Positions 12,778 to 23,700 of a stretch of 64,000 bases of DNA are shown in pieces (position 1 is the first letter of the stretch; each line of letters opens with the position of its first letter). A program made the position numbers and the translations under genes. The DNA comes from Diprion similis (taxonomy: Eukaryota; Arthropoda; Insecta; Hymenoptera; Diprionidae): assembly GCF_021155765.1 (NCBI RefSeq), contig NC_060110.1, positions 4,526,001-4,590,000 on the forward strand. Direction: 5' to 3'. Under the pieces are notes generated by a model that did no database searches, was not told the origin of the DNA, and saw only the letters and a list, made by a program, of their open reading frames with translations.

Positions 12778-14177
12778 ATTTCTTTATATTGTTGATATAT
12801 TAGCTTGGTTATTTCGAGTTTACATAATAGTATCCATATTTTATTCATGTTTATAACCATCAGCGTAAATAACATTGTTAAAAATTTACTTTTAAACGAC
12901 TGTCTTCTCACTTCCCAACTTTTAATTCAGGCAATCGGATCTATTCATCATTGAGACAATCACCTGTGACGACAATCAAATCTATTTGGCTTACCTTTGT
13001 GTGCCAGACATTGAACTTCGATCCTACTAAGATTTAGAATCAGATCGTTATTTGGCGTAGAGTTCGTAATTGGGAATGTTCGGAATAGGTTGAATGACGA
13101 TAATAAGGTGTGTCAGCGAAATGGAAGCCACGTCGACGGTGCAAAAAAAACGCCCCATGCATACAATAAGAATAATCTGCATTTAAGCTTCGCAGTTCGA
13201 TACGTGACTGTGGTTTCCTCGCATGACAAGTCTGGAATTGTAATAGACTTCGCCTGCAGATCCAAAAACCACTTGTCACTTATTGCCTCAGTGATATGAA
13301 TTTGCGGTGACTTCGACTGACTGAATTCGACATATTTCACTCGCTTGTTCGGATCGTGATGCGGGGTTTCTGTGACAGAAGAGCAATCATAACGTGGTTT
13401 TAGGTATGGGGAGGCACATATGTGTGGAGATATTTTCGTCACGTGCATGCTTTGAAATCCATCTGGTTAAGCGATTATTGCGAATTCCTTAGCGGCGAAG
13501 GAGGACTACGGAGGACAATATACTTCGAACCAACACAATGGTTGGCGGTCGCAGAATTGTGAAGAAGTTAGAATTATTTTGGAAGAAGAATTTATCCCGA
13601 CCTGTAAATATCGTAGAAATCTCTGAAAATTCAACCTTGTGGAAGAAAGCTTTTAATTTCCCCTCAGCCGTAATCCCTTTACGTTTTCTTTCACTGAGTA
13701 TTCCATGCTACAACGTGAAATACCGCACGATTCCGTAACTAAGACTTTCTAAATACCCTTTGCATTTAAATGAATGTAATTTGAATTAAACATGCACAGT
13801 AATCCGTCTGGAAATCTCACCGCGCCTTCTAAGTTACGCATCGCGTCATGATCCGTTTAAAAAAGTTTTATATGCAGCTTCAAGTGTACACCGAACTCTT
13901 TCAAATTAGGATAACATTTTTCTTTCTGCTGGAACAACGTCTAGATACTAGTTTTTCCGTACAAAAAAATCCTTCTAAAGTATCGGATTTTTACTTCAAA
14001 TCTAAGATATATCGTCTTAGATGTATAATATGTATGATGATAAAGTAGATAGTTAGACTATCTTCATGAGTGATGATAGCTTTTTTGCAGTGGAACAATC
14101 AGAAAATTTGTACATTTCAAGGTGAGACGCGATGGTGCAGCGTCATTGACATTCCGCTACGCCAGGAAATTCACCGA
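12778..14177. other. No recognisable gene
   Basis: Moderately AT-rich. Overlapping minus frames at 13,040-13,448 (111 codons at most) and a plus frame at 13,538-13,738 are unrecognised and lack clear splice context. An AAAG|GTAAGCC donor-like site is read on the minus strand near 12,990 without a convincing exon behind it. Confidence 0.4.
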
Positions 14178-14178
14178 A

Positions 14179-14203
14179 TATATATATATATATATATATA
14201 TAT
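14179..14203. repeat. (AT)n microsatellite
   Basis: About 12 AT units directly abutting the left end of the inverted-repeat element that follows. Its TA steps could have served as the insertion target. Confidence 0.9.
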
Positions 14204-14811
14204 TAGGGTAACGCAAAAAAACCGACTATTTTTTTTTTCTTGAATCTCGTGTGACAACATGTTAGTTTTTGATGTTTTAAGAGCCCACTTCAAAGGACAG
14301 CTCAAAAAAAAAATTTTAAGAGGTCGCTCCAAATTTTTAAAAATGTCAAAAATCGTCAAAAAATTAAATTAAAAAAATTATGTTTTCAGCATTTTGTTTG
14401 ACTTTTAATTCATGTCGTCGTGTATTGTTATCGATTCTTTCTTACTAAATGAAAGAAAAAAAATTTATGAAATTTTAATATGAATGTTAAAAGATCGCTC
14501 GAAAAGATCTAAAGAAATGCACCAAAAAATTGAAAAAAAATATGAGCAACCTTTCAAAATTCAAATTTTGAACTGAAACTTTCGGAAACTTATTTTTTTT
14601 TTTTTCCTATAAAATTATACCGTAACGAGAAAAAAAATTAGAAAAAAAAAATCGATTTTTGACAATTTCTGACGTTTTAAAAAATGTGGAGCGACCTCTC
14701 AATAAAATTTTTTTCAACTGTCCTTTGGAGTGGGCTCTTAAAACATGAAAAATTAACATTTCGTCACACGAGACTCAAAAAAAAAATTTCAATTTTTTTG
14801 CACCACCCTAA
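14203..14811. mobile_element. 609-bp MITE with long (about 150 bp) inverted repeats
   Basis: The left end (TTAGGGTAACGCAAAAAAA, AATCTCGTGTGACAACATGT, GTTTTAAGAGCCCACTTCAA, AGAGGTCGCTCCAAATTTTT) is repeated in reverse complement at the right end (TTAGGGTGGTGCAAAAAAAT, AGTCTCGTGTGACGAAATGT, GTTTTAAGAGCCCACTCCAA, AGAGGTCGCTCCACATTTTT). The arms run about 150 bp with scattered changes and enclose A/T-rich filler with no transposase. TA lies on both sides of GGGT..ACCC, as for a Tc1/mariner-type TA target. The superfamily assignment is inference. Confidence 0.8.
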
Positions 14812-16525
14812 TGTGACATGTATTATTGTAAACGTGATTTGCGCCACGTGATAACTTGTTAGAGAATTTACTGCCCTAGTGCATAGTACAAAGTAAAATA
14901 TAGGCAACCGGTAAAGTGGGTTATGAATATTTTATCGAGTTCTCACTTCGTAATTACAGAGATAAACATGATCAATATTTAAGCAGGTTGGCCATTAGAC
15001 GTATTGTATATGTACCTACATTGGACACTTTACAACCATCCACCGTAAAATCTGGAGGAATAAAGACCCATAGCGTTAAAAACGGTGGCGGCAGCAGTTC
15101 GTCCTTACTTCTCTCGTGCATTAAAATTCTGGTACAAATTTAGCCGAAAGACATTGTTGCTTCGGAATATCTCAAACAGCTTATTTATATCATGATTACT
15201 TTCCATCAACATAACCCACAAACGCTTTAAGGGCTCTTTTGGAGAAAGGCACTCGTCGCAAGTAGATCGTAGATCCCCGTGCAGAAACGGTCGATGAAAT
15301 TAAAACAAGACCAGCCTAAGTGGCTTGGAATTGGGCGACCCTGGATGCTCCATCGCCGATGTGGACGTCGTTCCAACTACCCTTTGCTCCACCTGGAGAG
15401 TAACTTGACCGATATGATTAAAAACTGGCATAACACGCATTGCATAAACTTGGTCATACGTGCGTGGGCTTAAGCTTCTTCGAGCTTAGCAGAACGCGAT
15501 ATATCGATCGGACCATGACATTTAGCGAAGAGTATTTTGTCTTTTTCTCTTTTAAGGATAAGCATTCAGTGAGGCAGCCAACTTATACGTACAGCTATGT
15601 AAACTGCACGCGTGCCAAAGATTTGCGTGCAAATGGAATACAAGGAAATTGTGAGTCGCAGATGACGTCAGCATGAACTGTAAGATTTACACGCAGACGA
15701 TTGGTATGGATACTATAACTATTTAACGACGATCGAAACGGATGATGACCAGGAAATACATATTAAAATTCACACACTTTTTCTGCTAAATTGTAGATTC
15801 GAGTGGGCTAATAATTTTCGATATTAACGATGTGAACACTATCGAACAGATGAAAAATAAAATTGAGAAAAAAATTAGAATGCCGGCCCTAATAATTATC
15901 CACAGTGGATGGATAAGCACAAGTTGAAGCATCACTGTCAGGGTAGTCAGGTATTCAGATGAGTCATCTCGCGTCAAACACTAAGCTTCGACATCATGAT
16001 TATGACGCTTAGACCGAGGGATCAACGTTTTTCTCGCGAGTATGGGGTTAAGGGAATTAAACCCATATGGGTATAACAGTTTACTTTGAGGACGATATAA
16101 AATATAAAGTTTTTCTTAACGTTAACTTGAAAAGAGTTCGGTGGATTAAATCAAAATTTCTTAGTTAGTAAAACGAAGCAATAAATGATTTGAAGTAAGG
16201 AACTGTCATAGAGTAAACGACAAAATAGCAACTGAATGATTTTAGGAGTTTAATTTTTAGGTTTTTTATTCCTACGAGGAGCATCATACCGAAATTTATT
16301 ATTAATCAAACATAATTCAAGAGTTGTTCGTTTCGACAGAAATCCTTTACATCACACTCGATGATTTGCGAGTTTTTCAACGCAGTTTTGCGGTTTTCTC
16401 CTAATTCCTAATAAAACCTAATTCTTTAAATAAAACAACTTTTTGAAATGATATATATTCCAGAAGCCGAGCGCAAAAAGAAATTATGATATTAGTATAC
16501 AAAATTGAAAATTTATACCGTACGG

Positions 16526-16572
<47 letters not shown>

Positions 16573-17500
16573 CATAAATGAGCAAGTTTTATTTATTTAT
16601 TTTTTTAAATCGATTCTTTGAATCTCCTAATCTTATCTTAGAACCGGCCAAGTCGACAGTTTCAAATATCGACACACCTGGTGCACGTATAGAGGATTTC
16701 ATCTCATTTCTACCTGAGTGCGGAAGATCACTTTGCCGGATCTATTTCGCATGAAAATGTCATTCAATCCCTAAAAGTATTGTCAAATTGAATAACCTAA
16801 CCTGTGTTAACGTTTTTCAATCTCTTTAAATCCATCGAAATACGGTTTGAAAAATGTACCAAATTTTAATAGACAGATATAGATAGTTATTAAACAGTTG
16901 TTATTTTTCAAGTCGTTAAAACTCTGTGAATAATTGGAGTGAGAAGAGATGCGTGGACGAGTTTCAACTTTTGGAAAAAAAAAATAAAAAATATTCTTAT
17001 AATCGAATTTCTACATCTTTGGCACGAAAATGTTTATTTATTCCGTCCGTTTATTGTCTTATCCTAAAGTGGATATTTTTCGAAGATAATTCTGGACTTC
17101 CTGCTGATAGATGAAAAAAAAAAAAAACAAATCAATAAAAATAAAACGATCTCAGAATGTCAATATCGAATAATTTGTGAAAACTAATTTCACGAACAAT
17201 TTGAAACCCACACACAATTTGTAAAATCTTTACTCTATTTCCCATGAAAATTGAAGAAGAAAAACATGTAGGTACACACACATAACGTCTTTTACGAACA
17301 ACAAAAAAAATTGTGAAAAAAAGATCGAAAACGATAATTACGTGTAAAGGACTGCAGTTTCATTCTGCCTCCAAATTCGCGGGTAGTTTTTAGACTCCGA
17401 CTCGAATATCGATTCACATTTTAAACATGAGCTTAAAATAAGACAGAATTATATCAAAATTTCTCGCAAATATCCGAAGAATCCCGAGCTGTGGCAACAA
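14812..17500. other. No recognisable gene; long T-run
   Basis: Contains a CRE-like TGACGTCA at 15,663-15,670 and a 44-base T-run at 16,527-16,570. Short unlinked frames (for example + 15,279-15,676, - 15,786-15,977) show no known domain. Confidence 0.45.
16527..16570. repeat. Poly-T tract, 44 bases
   Basis: Uninterrupted T-run. It could be the poly(A) tail of an old minus-strand retrocopy, but nothing recognisable lies beside it. Confidence 0.9.
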
Positions 17501-17950
17501 ATAAACTTTATTTCACAGTTGGCAATCGCTCGTTTTTTTCTCTCTCTATCTCTCTCGGAACTTCTATTGCACTTCCGTTTCCGCGTTGGTAGTCCTCCTC
17601 TTTTTCGCTCCGTCTGTCCGTTCTTCCGGTTCTTCATACTCTTCCTGGATCTGCCAGCGTGCACCGATTTCTCTCTTCCTATTTCTCATTTCTCATTTCT
17701 CTCTCGTGCATACCGCCTCGGTCGATGCGCTCGAGTCGATAGCCTCCGTCCGGGGCAAATTGAGACCGTGACGTCAGCGCCTTTTCACCAATACCAGCGC
17801 ATTCTGGCGCCATTGTGATAGACACATAGGAATTGGACCGTCGTCGTCGGGAAGAAAAGCAAGAGACCTAGGTATCATGCACGTCAAAGCGCGCCACGGC
17901 GTGCGGACAAAAGCTTGAAAAACGACGCGATCAAACTAGGTACCTGCGTA
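17500..17950. promoter_or_regulatory. Candidate promoter island (CRE, CCAAT, TGGCGCCA)
   Basis: A CpG-richer stretch. Within 45 bp it has TGACGTCA (17,769-17,776), CCAAT (17,788-17,792) and the palindrome TGGCGCCA (17,805-17,812) followed by ATTGTG, a grouping common in broadly active promoters. A CT/GA-rich stretch occupies 17,530-17,710. Short frames on both strands (17,449-17,664 -, 17,519-17,818 +) are low-complexity and not recognised. Direction is unknown. Confidence 0.4.
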
Positions 17951-18445
17951 GTAGTACAATGCCCTCTCAATACTATATCATCATCGCCCTGAGGATTGTT
18001 CTTTTCTCCTTGTATTACAGAGAATCGTAGTTTCACGATTCCTAGCACAGCCAAAGTTTTTTTTTTTTTTTTTTTTTTTTTTTCCCCACCACATTACCGC
18101 AGAGTTTTTCCTTTTTCTGTCGAATAGTAAAATTGACTTCTTCAAAGTGTGGTAAAAATGAGATTCTCGTACGATTTTTGTGTGAGAAAAAAAATTTGAT
18201 AGATTTATTCTATGATCTCGGTAAGATTACGGATTTTGAGGTCGTTGAATTTAAATCTAAAATCAGATTTTCAAAATTCAGAATGGCTGTTGCCAATTTG
18301 AATTATCAGTTGAGCTGATGAATGGAATTTGAGAGTCTAAATGATGCGATGAAATATTTAACATAATGTAAAAAGTAATACATACAATAAAGATATAAAT
18401 TTTTATCGATATCCGACTACTTAACGAATTTTCTTCCGTTATATC
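17951..18445. other. No recognisable gene; T-run
   Basis: Holds a 27-base T-run at 18,057-18,083. The stretch 18,240-18,300 has fragments (aaaattcagaatggc) resembling, in the opposite orientation, the tandem unit that follows. Confidence 0.45.
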
Positions 18446-18741
18446 GGATCCACCATTTTGAATTTAAAAATTCTTATTTCAGACTCAAATTCAGCAGCCT
18501 CGAAAACCATAAGAAACCTATTTTCTTTGGAATCAAACTACATTTCGTACTTGCATCCGCCATATTGGATCCACCATTTTGAATTTTAAAAGTCTTATTT
18601 CAGATTCAAATTCAGCAGCCTTGAAAACCATAAGATACCTACTTTCTTCGGAATCAAACTAAATTTCGTATTTGCATCCGCCATATTGGATCTACGATTT
18701 TGAATTTTGGAATTCTGATATCAGATTCAGATTCAATGTAA
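18446..18741. repeat. 121-bp tandem repeat, about 2.4 copies
   Basis: Units begin at GGATCCACCATTTTGAATTT (18,446), again at 18,567 and, diverged as GGATCTACGATTTTGAATTT, at 18,688. Spacing is 121 bp both times. Internal landmarks CAAATTCAGCAGCCT and GGAATCAAACTA recur in the first two copies. There is no coding potential. Confidence 0.85.
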
Positions 18742-20183
18742 TCTTCTGTTTATAATCCTAGTATTTTCTATTTCTACATTTTTAAGAAGATTCTTCGTAG
18801 CTTACTATTATAATAATTTGATAAATACTCAACGTACGTCTATCGCGTAATAAAATTCATAAACAAAATAGTTTCTTAGCCAATCAGCCAACCTCCTTGA
18901 CATTAAGTGACTCCGGAGGATACGGCGCTTGATAAGTCAATGTCAGTGATCCGATGAAAGTTGAGAGAAATTGCGAAAAAAATGTTTAAAACTAAATAAA
19001 TCCCACTCGAGATAGGAATAGCAGCACTTATACGATGCAGGTACGTAGATTACATATATATATATACACGAGAGGTGAGGCCGTTTCTACCTAACGAAAT
19101 GAATAATTCAATAATACTAACGAGCAATTACGAAAGGTTCAAAGTGTAGCTGTGCATGCATAATGTCGTCACTTTGAAAAGTTAACTGGGATAAGAAGTT
19201 ATCAGATATTTTATTCCGGGTTTGAAAATAATCAAGGTTACTTTTTTTTCTTATGTATAGGAAATTCATTTGAGTCGTAGTGATTTTTTTCCAATCTTCG
19301 GATAGTAAACGTCCAGCAAGGTTTTTTTTTTTACGTGAATTTTCTTTTACCAAATTCCAAGTTTTTAGGACTCAGTTTAAGGCAAAGTATCTACATTTTG
19401 AATGGCATGGAATAGCAGTTGACATATACGATATAAAAAGTGCTGAAAATGATTGTTGATCTCACATAAAATTATGAGTGTATTCACAACAGGCAGCAAC
19501 GTTTAAATTGTCAAACGTTATTCAAAGCCAAATAGTTCTATTTAAGAAATAATTTTTGTAACAGTGACTAGATAAATATTTTCCCTCATGTTCGTGAATT
19601 TAATCAATTTTTCTATGCATGTAACTGTATAATAAATTGCAGTGTTATTTTTCTATATACAGTTTATGACGCAATGATGTAGCAAAAAAATCCTTTAAAC
19701 CACTACACATATTAAAAAAACTCATTTCCAATGACAAACAGGTTGAAAGTGAAACCCGCAAATATATTAAGAGCCTGTGTGGCTGTGTCAATTTATTACT
19801 ACGATCATTATTATTTATTTTTTTAGATAACGTTAAATTTTATATATTTCGTCAATACTCCTCAATCTCCCGTAACGATATAAATACTGTGTTTATTAAA
19901 ACGAATCACCAACCACCACTTATTCATTGCTTTAATTTTTTCTTTTTCTTTCCAAATCGTTGGTGAGTAAATTTTATACATTATTGAAGTAAAATATGTA
20001 TAGCAAAAAATGACGTCTGTACTGTTTGAGTAATCGATTCCAGCATACATACGTTACATGTTTGTGTATAGATATATGTATATATCAAGTAGTAAAGCGA
20101 CGTTGCTGTATATTTTATTTTACTATTTTGTATAATAGTGAAATAAAAATCAAGTCTTCGTTTATTTCACCCAGTAGGTATAA

Positions 20184-20219
<36 letters not shown>

Positions 20220-20383
20220 CTGTTGCAAAAAAATCTGCAAGAACCCGACTTTAATATGTACTTCGAATAGCATGAGTCGATAAATAAACAATAAAACACT
20301 TAAAATCTGACTGTTTAGTTCGCTGCATTGTATGAATTAAATAAAGACTTACTACATAGACGTACTTGCTAAATATCTATATA
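18742..20383. other. No recognisable gene; A-run
   Basis: AT-rich. Contains a 28-base A-run at 20,192-20,219 and small TA-rich tracts. Minus frames at 19,117-19,353 and 19,862-20,050 are unrecognised. Confidence 0.45.
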
Positions 20384-20389
20384 TACATA

Positions 20390-20701
20390 GTGATTATCTA
20401 TCGACAGAATGGTCAGATGTCTGCCATGGTTTAATGCGCATGTGCCACAATCCGAAAGCAGCTGTTTGCCATGCAGGCGACCAACCGTATGAAAGTAAAC
20501 TTAAAAATATTTACAGTCATTACTGACAGTTGTGTTCAACACCGATAGCTATAAAAATTTTTGAGATTACATATATCGTGACGACCTGCATCTGAATTAT
20601 GAATGTTGGTCACCCTGACAAACAACTGCTCTATAATTTTAGCGCACGCGCATTAAACTATAGCAGACGACTGACCGTTCAGTCGGTAGATAATTACTCT
20701 G
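20390..20701. mobile_element. 312-bp foldback MITE with TACATA direct repeats
   Basis: About 100 bp at each end are inverted copies. The left has TGATTATCTATCGACAGAAT, GGTTTAATGCGCATGTGCCA and AGCAGCTGTTTGCCATG; the right, read on the minus strand, has TAATTATCTACCGACTGAAC, AGTTTAATGCGCGTGCGCTA and AGCAGTTGTTTGTCAGG. The same six bases, TACATA, flank both sides (20,384-20,389 and 20,702-20,707), a possible target-site duplication. No coding frame inside. Confidence 0.75.
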
Positions 20702-20707
20702 TACATA

Positions 20708-23700
20708 ATATAGAAAATTAGTTTTCATTTCTTACTTATTGTTAGAATTATACTCATTTTTTAACTACAAGATAAAAGTTAAAAATAATCGGGGAATGCA
20801 TAGTGACCTGCACGACTAGAAATTCCTCTAGCTTTGACTAAGTATTTATTGAAATGTTGAAACCTGATTCTAATTCTAAGCTGCAAGAGAGAGAGAGAGA
20901 GACTCGCAGAAATACGAAAATTATTCGATGTGGGTATGCGGTTGAATTGTAATACGCTCGCTGACGAAGTAATCTAGAGAATGGCGACAATTTAGCAAGC
21001 CATCGTTGACCTTTGGGTCGTAACCGCATGCAATCGATGTTTATTGGCTCGAAGCTGCGGTCGGTTCTGCACGTGCCAATAAGCGTTGAACTTCTACGGT
21101 GGTAAATGGATTTTGTAGAAAGACGCTACGCGATGCAACGGCTGCGAGGCAACGCGTCGTCGGCAGAATCGTTTTCGAAATTCACCTCCTCCAGTCCGAC
21201 TATCGCGAGCATATTAGTTTATCCATTAATCCGGCTGATACGGCTTATGGACTGGATTGACATTATTCTTCTCAGCGCTCCCCTTTTACTCCAAAAAGCC
21301 AGTAAATCTATCTTTGTTTGTTCGTCTACTCGAGAGGTTAATCAACTCTTGATATGAGATTTCACCGAGGGGTTTAAACAAAATATCACATGATTTCATT
21401 ACCCAGACTTCATCAGACGAGTTTACATGGGATTTGAGAATATTTCACAAGGACGTTAATTTCAGAGGGGCTTGAACGGATTCATCCATTCATTCATTCA
21501 TTCATTCAGATTTCGCCGATTTTTAATCAAGATTTTACAAGAGAATTTCATTGGACTTCTTAAACACTGATATGCAAAAACAAAAGAACCAATTTAGCGT
21601 GTGCGTCGATATTCTAAAATCTGTTAAGTCGATACTCGGTAACAAATAATAAATATTTTTTGAAATTACAAGAAGAAAAAAAATGCATATAAACTCATAT
21701 TTTAAGTTTATTGCATTTATACGGTGATACACGAATACAAAGAATTTTTTTCAATCCTTTCGGGAGTCGCGTACATCAAGTACATGATAAAAGACGCGAA
21801 ATCATCGGTATGAATTCAATTAAGGGTGAGCGAGGCAGACGAGCTGTTTGACTTATTCGTGAAATAATGCAGACGCTTAGTAATACTTGAATATTAAATG
21901 GAGATTTTCAATCTGCCAGCGTGCAGATTCCCTCAGCTAATTCGGTCCTTCCCCCGAGGGTATATCTGCCGCTGATCTTGAGGACAAAATCTGGAAAGCT
22001 CAAGGACGAACAATGCGCGTGACCGTTGAAGAGGAAAATTCGCTCAATCGTTCTCTTTCACCAATCGCATATACACAAAGATCTGACAAGCTTTATCCAT
22101 CGGCCAGGAAAATAATCCATTTCATCCACATGCGCAAAGTCGAGAGTCGAGGTAGATTCGCTTTCATTCATGGACGTCACTGTACCTACTCGATATATCT
22201 CACAATATAAATGCGGACTGATTTGAGTTAAGGATAAATCAGCCATTCCTAAATATGCGATAGAAATGATTCTAACAACTAATTTTAGCGATATAAGTTA
22301 ATTAGATATGAACGATTTGAGAAGAGGTTTTATAATTAGAACACTCAAAACGATAGAACTCTGATGTTTTTGATTTGATTCTAATGTTTTTAGGATCATT
22401 TGAATTAAAATTCCTGAGAAAGACTCAAGAAATTTTACTATTAGAATCGGATAAAAAAGTTCGATATCGCACGTCACAATCCACCTCGACATTATTACCT
22501 GACACACGCGACAGTGTTCTATGGAAGTAGAATCATAGAACAGAATGCATAAAAAGTTTTATGCGAAGCAAAGAAGGTTGAAAAAGTTGAACCACATGGC
22601 AAAGTTAAAGGTTTAAAGCTTCATCGTCAAAACTTGACTCTAGCTATCAAGATCGGCAGTTGCTGATCACACCAAGTTCATTAAAAAAAAAAACATGAAC
22701 GCATGCGAGCCGAATGCACCATCTTTTTATACCGCGGATAGAAGCCTTTGGTCTTTGGATCATTCAGTTCGATGATAATCGGCTGCAGGATCGTGTCGAA
22801 CTGATATATAACGTACAATCGATTCACCGATACATCCAATTGTGTTAATTGATGTTAAAACCTGATACCGCGTGAAAAACTTTCCTGCGAGCGATGAGGA
22901 TTTCAAGAATTCGAAAAAACTCAATAAAATTAATTATTATAATTAATATAATTGGACCCTGTCCAACATCGATAACATTGACGAGTACAAAACGATCGGG
23001 CGAACTTCAAAAGGGAGTTACGAGTGGCTTTTACCATGAAATGAGAACTCATTATCCGAGTGGGTACTTCTGTTCGTTGGTTTCAGTTGACCAGTTTTGT
23101 GCTGATATTAATACCCGTAGCTATAGCCTATAGCTGAGGAAACCCTCGGAGTGCTTGCTTCGTCGGAACTCTGAACTCTGAAATCCGGGCTCTGAATGTG
23201 CACTCAAATTTTAATCATCTACCCCACAAGGTTCCCCTCCTCGGACGGATGATTTACCGGAAGAATAAGAAAATCGGTATGGTAATATGAATAGGACGAC
23301 GTGATGAAGCCACGCACATGAATGACGTTTATTATACCGTGGAAATCACTGCGGATATGAAAGACAGCCGCTCTTGACAAACCTGACAGGATATATGGAA
23401 TTTGTACTTCGATAGATCGATATCTCTGCCTGTGCTTGTGTAAATGCTCAAATTTGCAATTTGACTAATGGAAAAAATGCAAATTCAGTCTGCACTTAAT
23501 GTTTTTCACCAATGTTAAACCAATCAAAGATTTCGCAACTTATTGACAGTTTATTACTCGCAAGAAGAGTATCGAACTCTTCAAAAAAAAAAAACGGAGC
23601 CTGTATCTATTATAGAGAAACAAAGTTTAATAAAGCGTCTCCTTACTGAGAATTGGGTGAATAAAATTTTTTTACTTTATACGTTCAAAGTTAAACAGCT

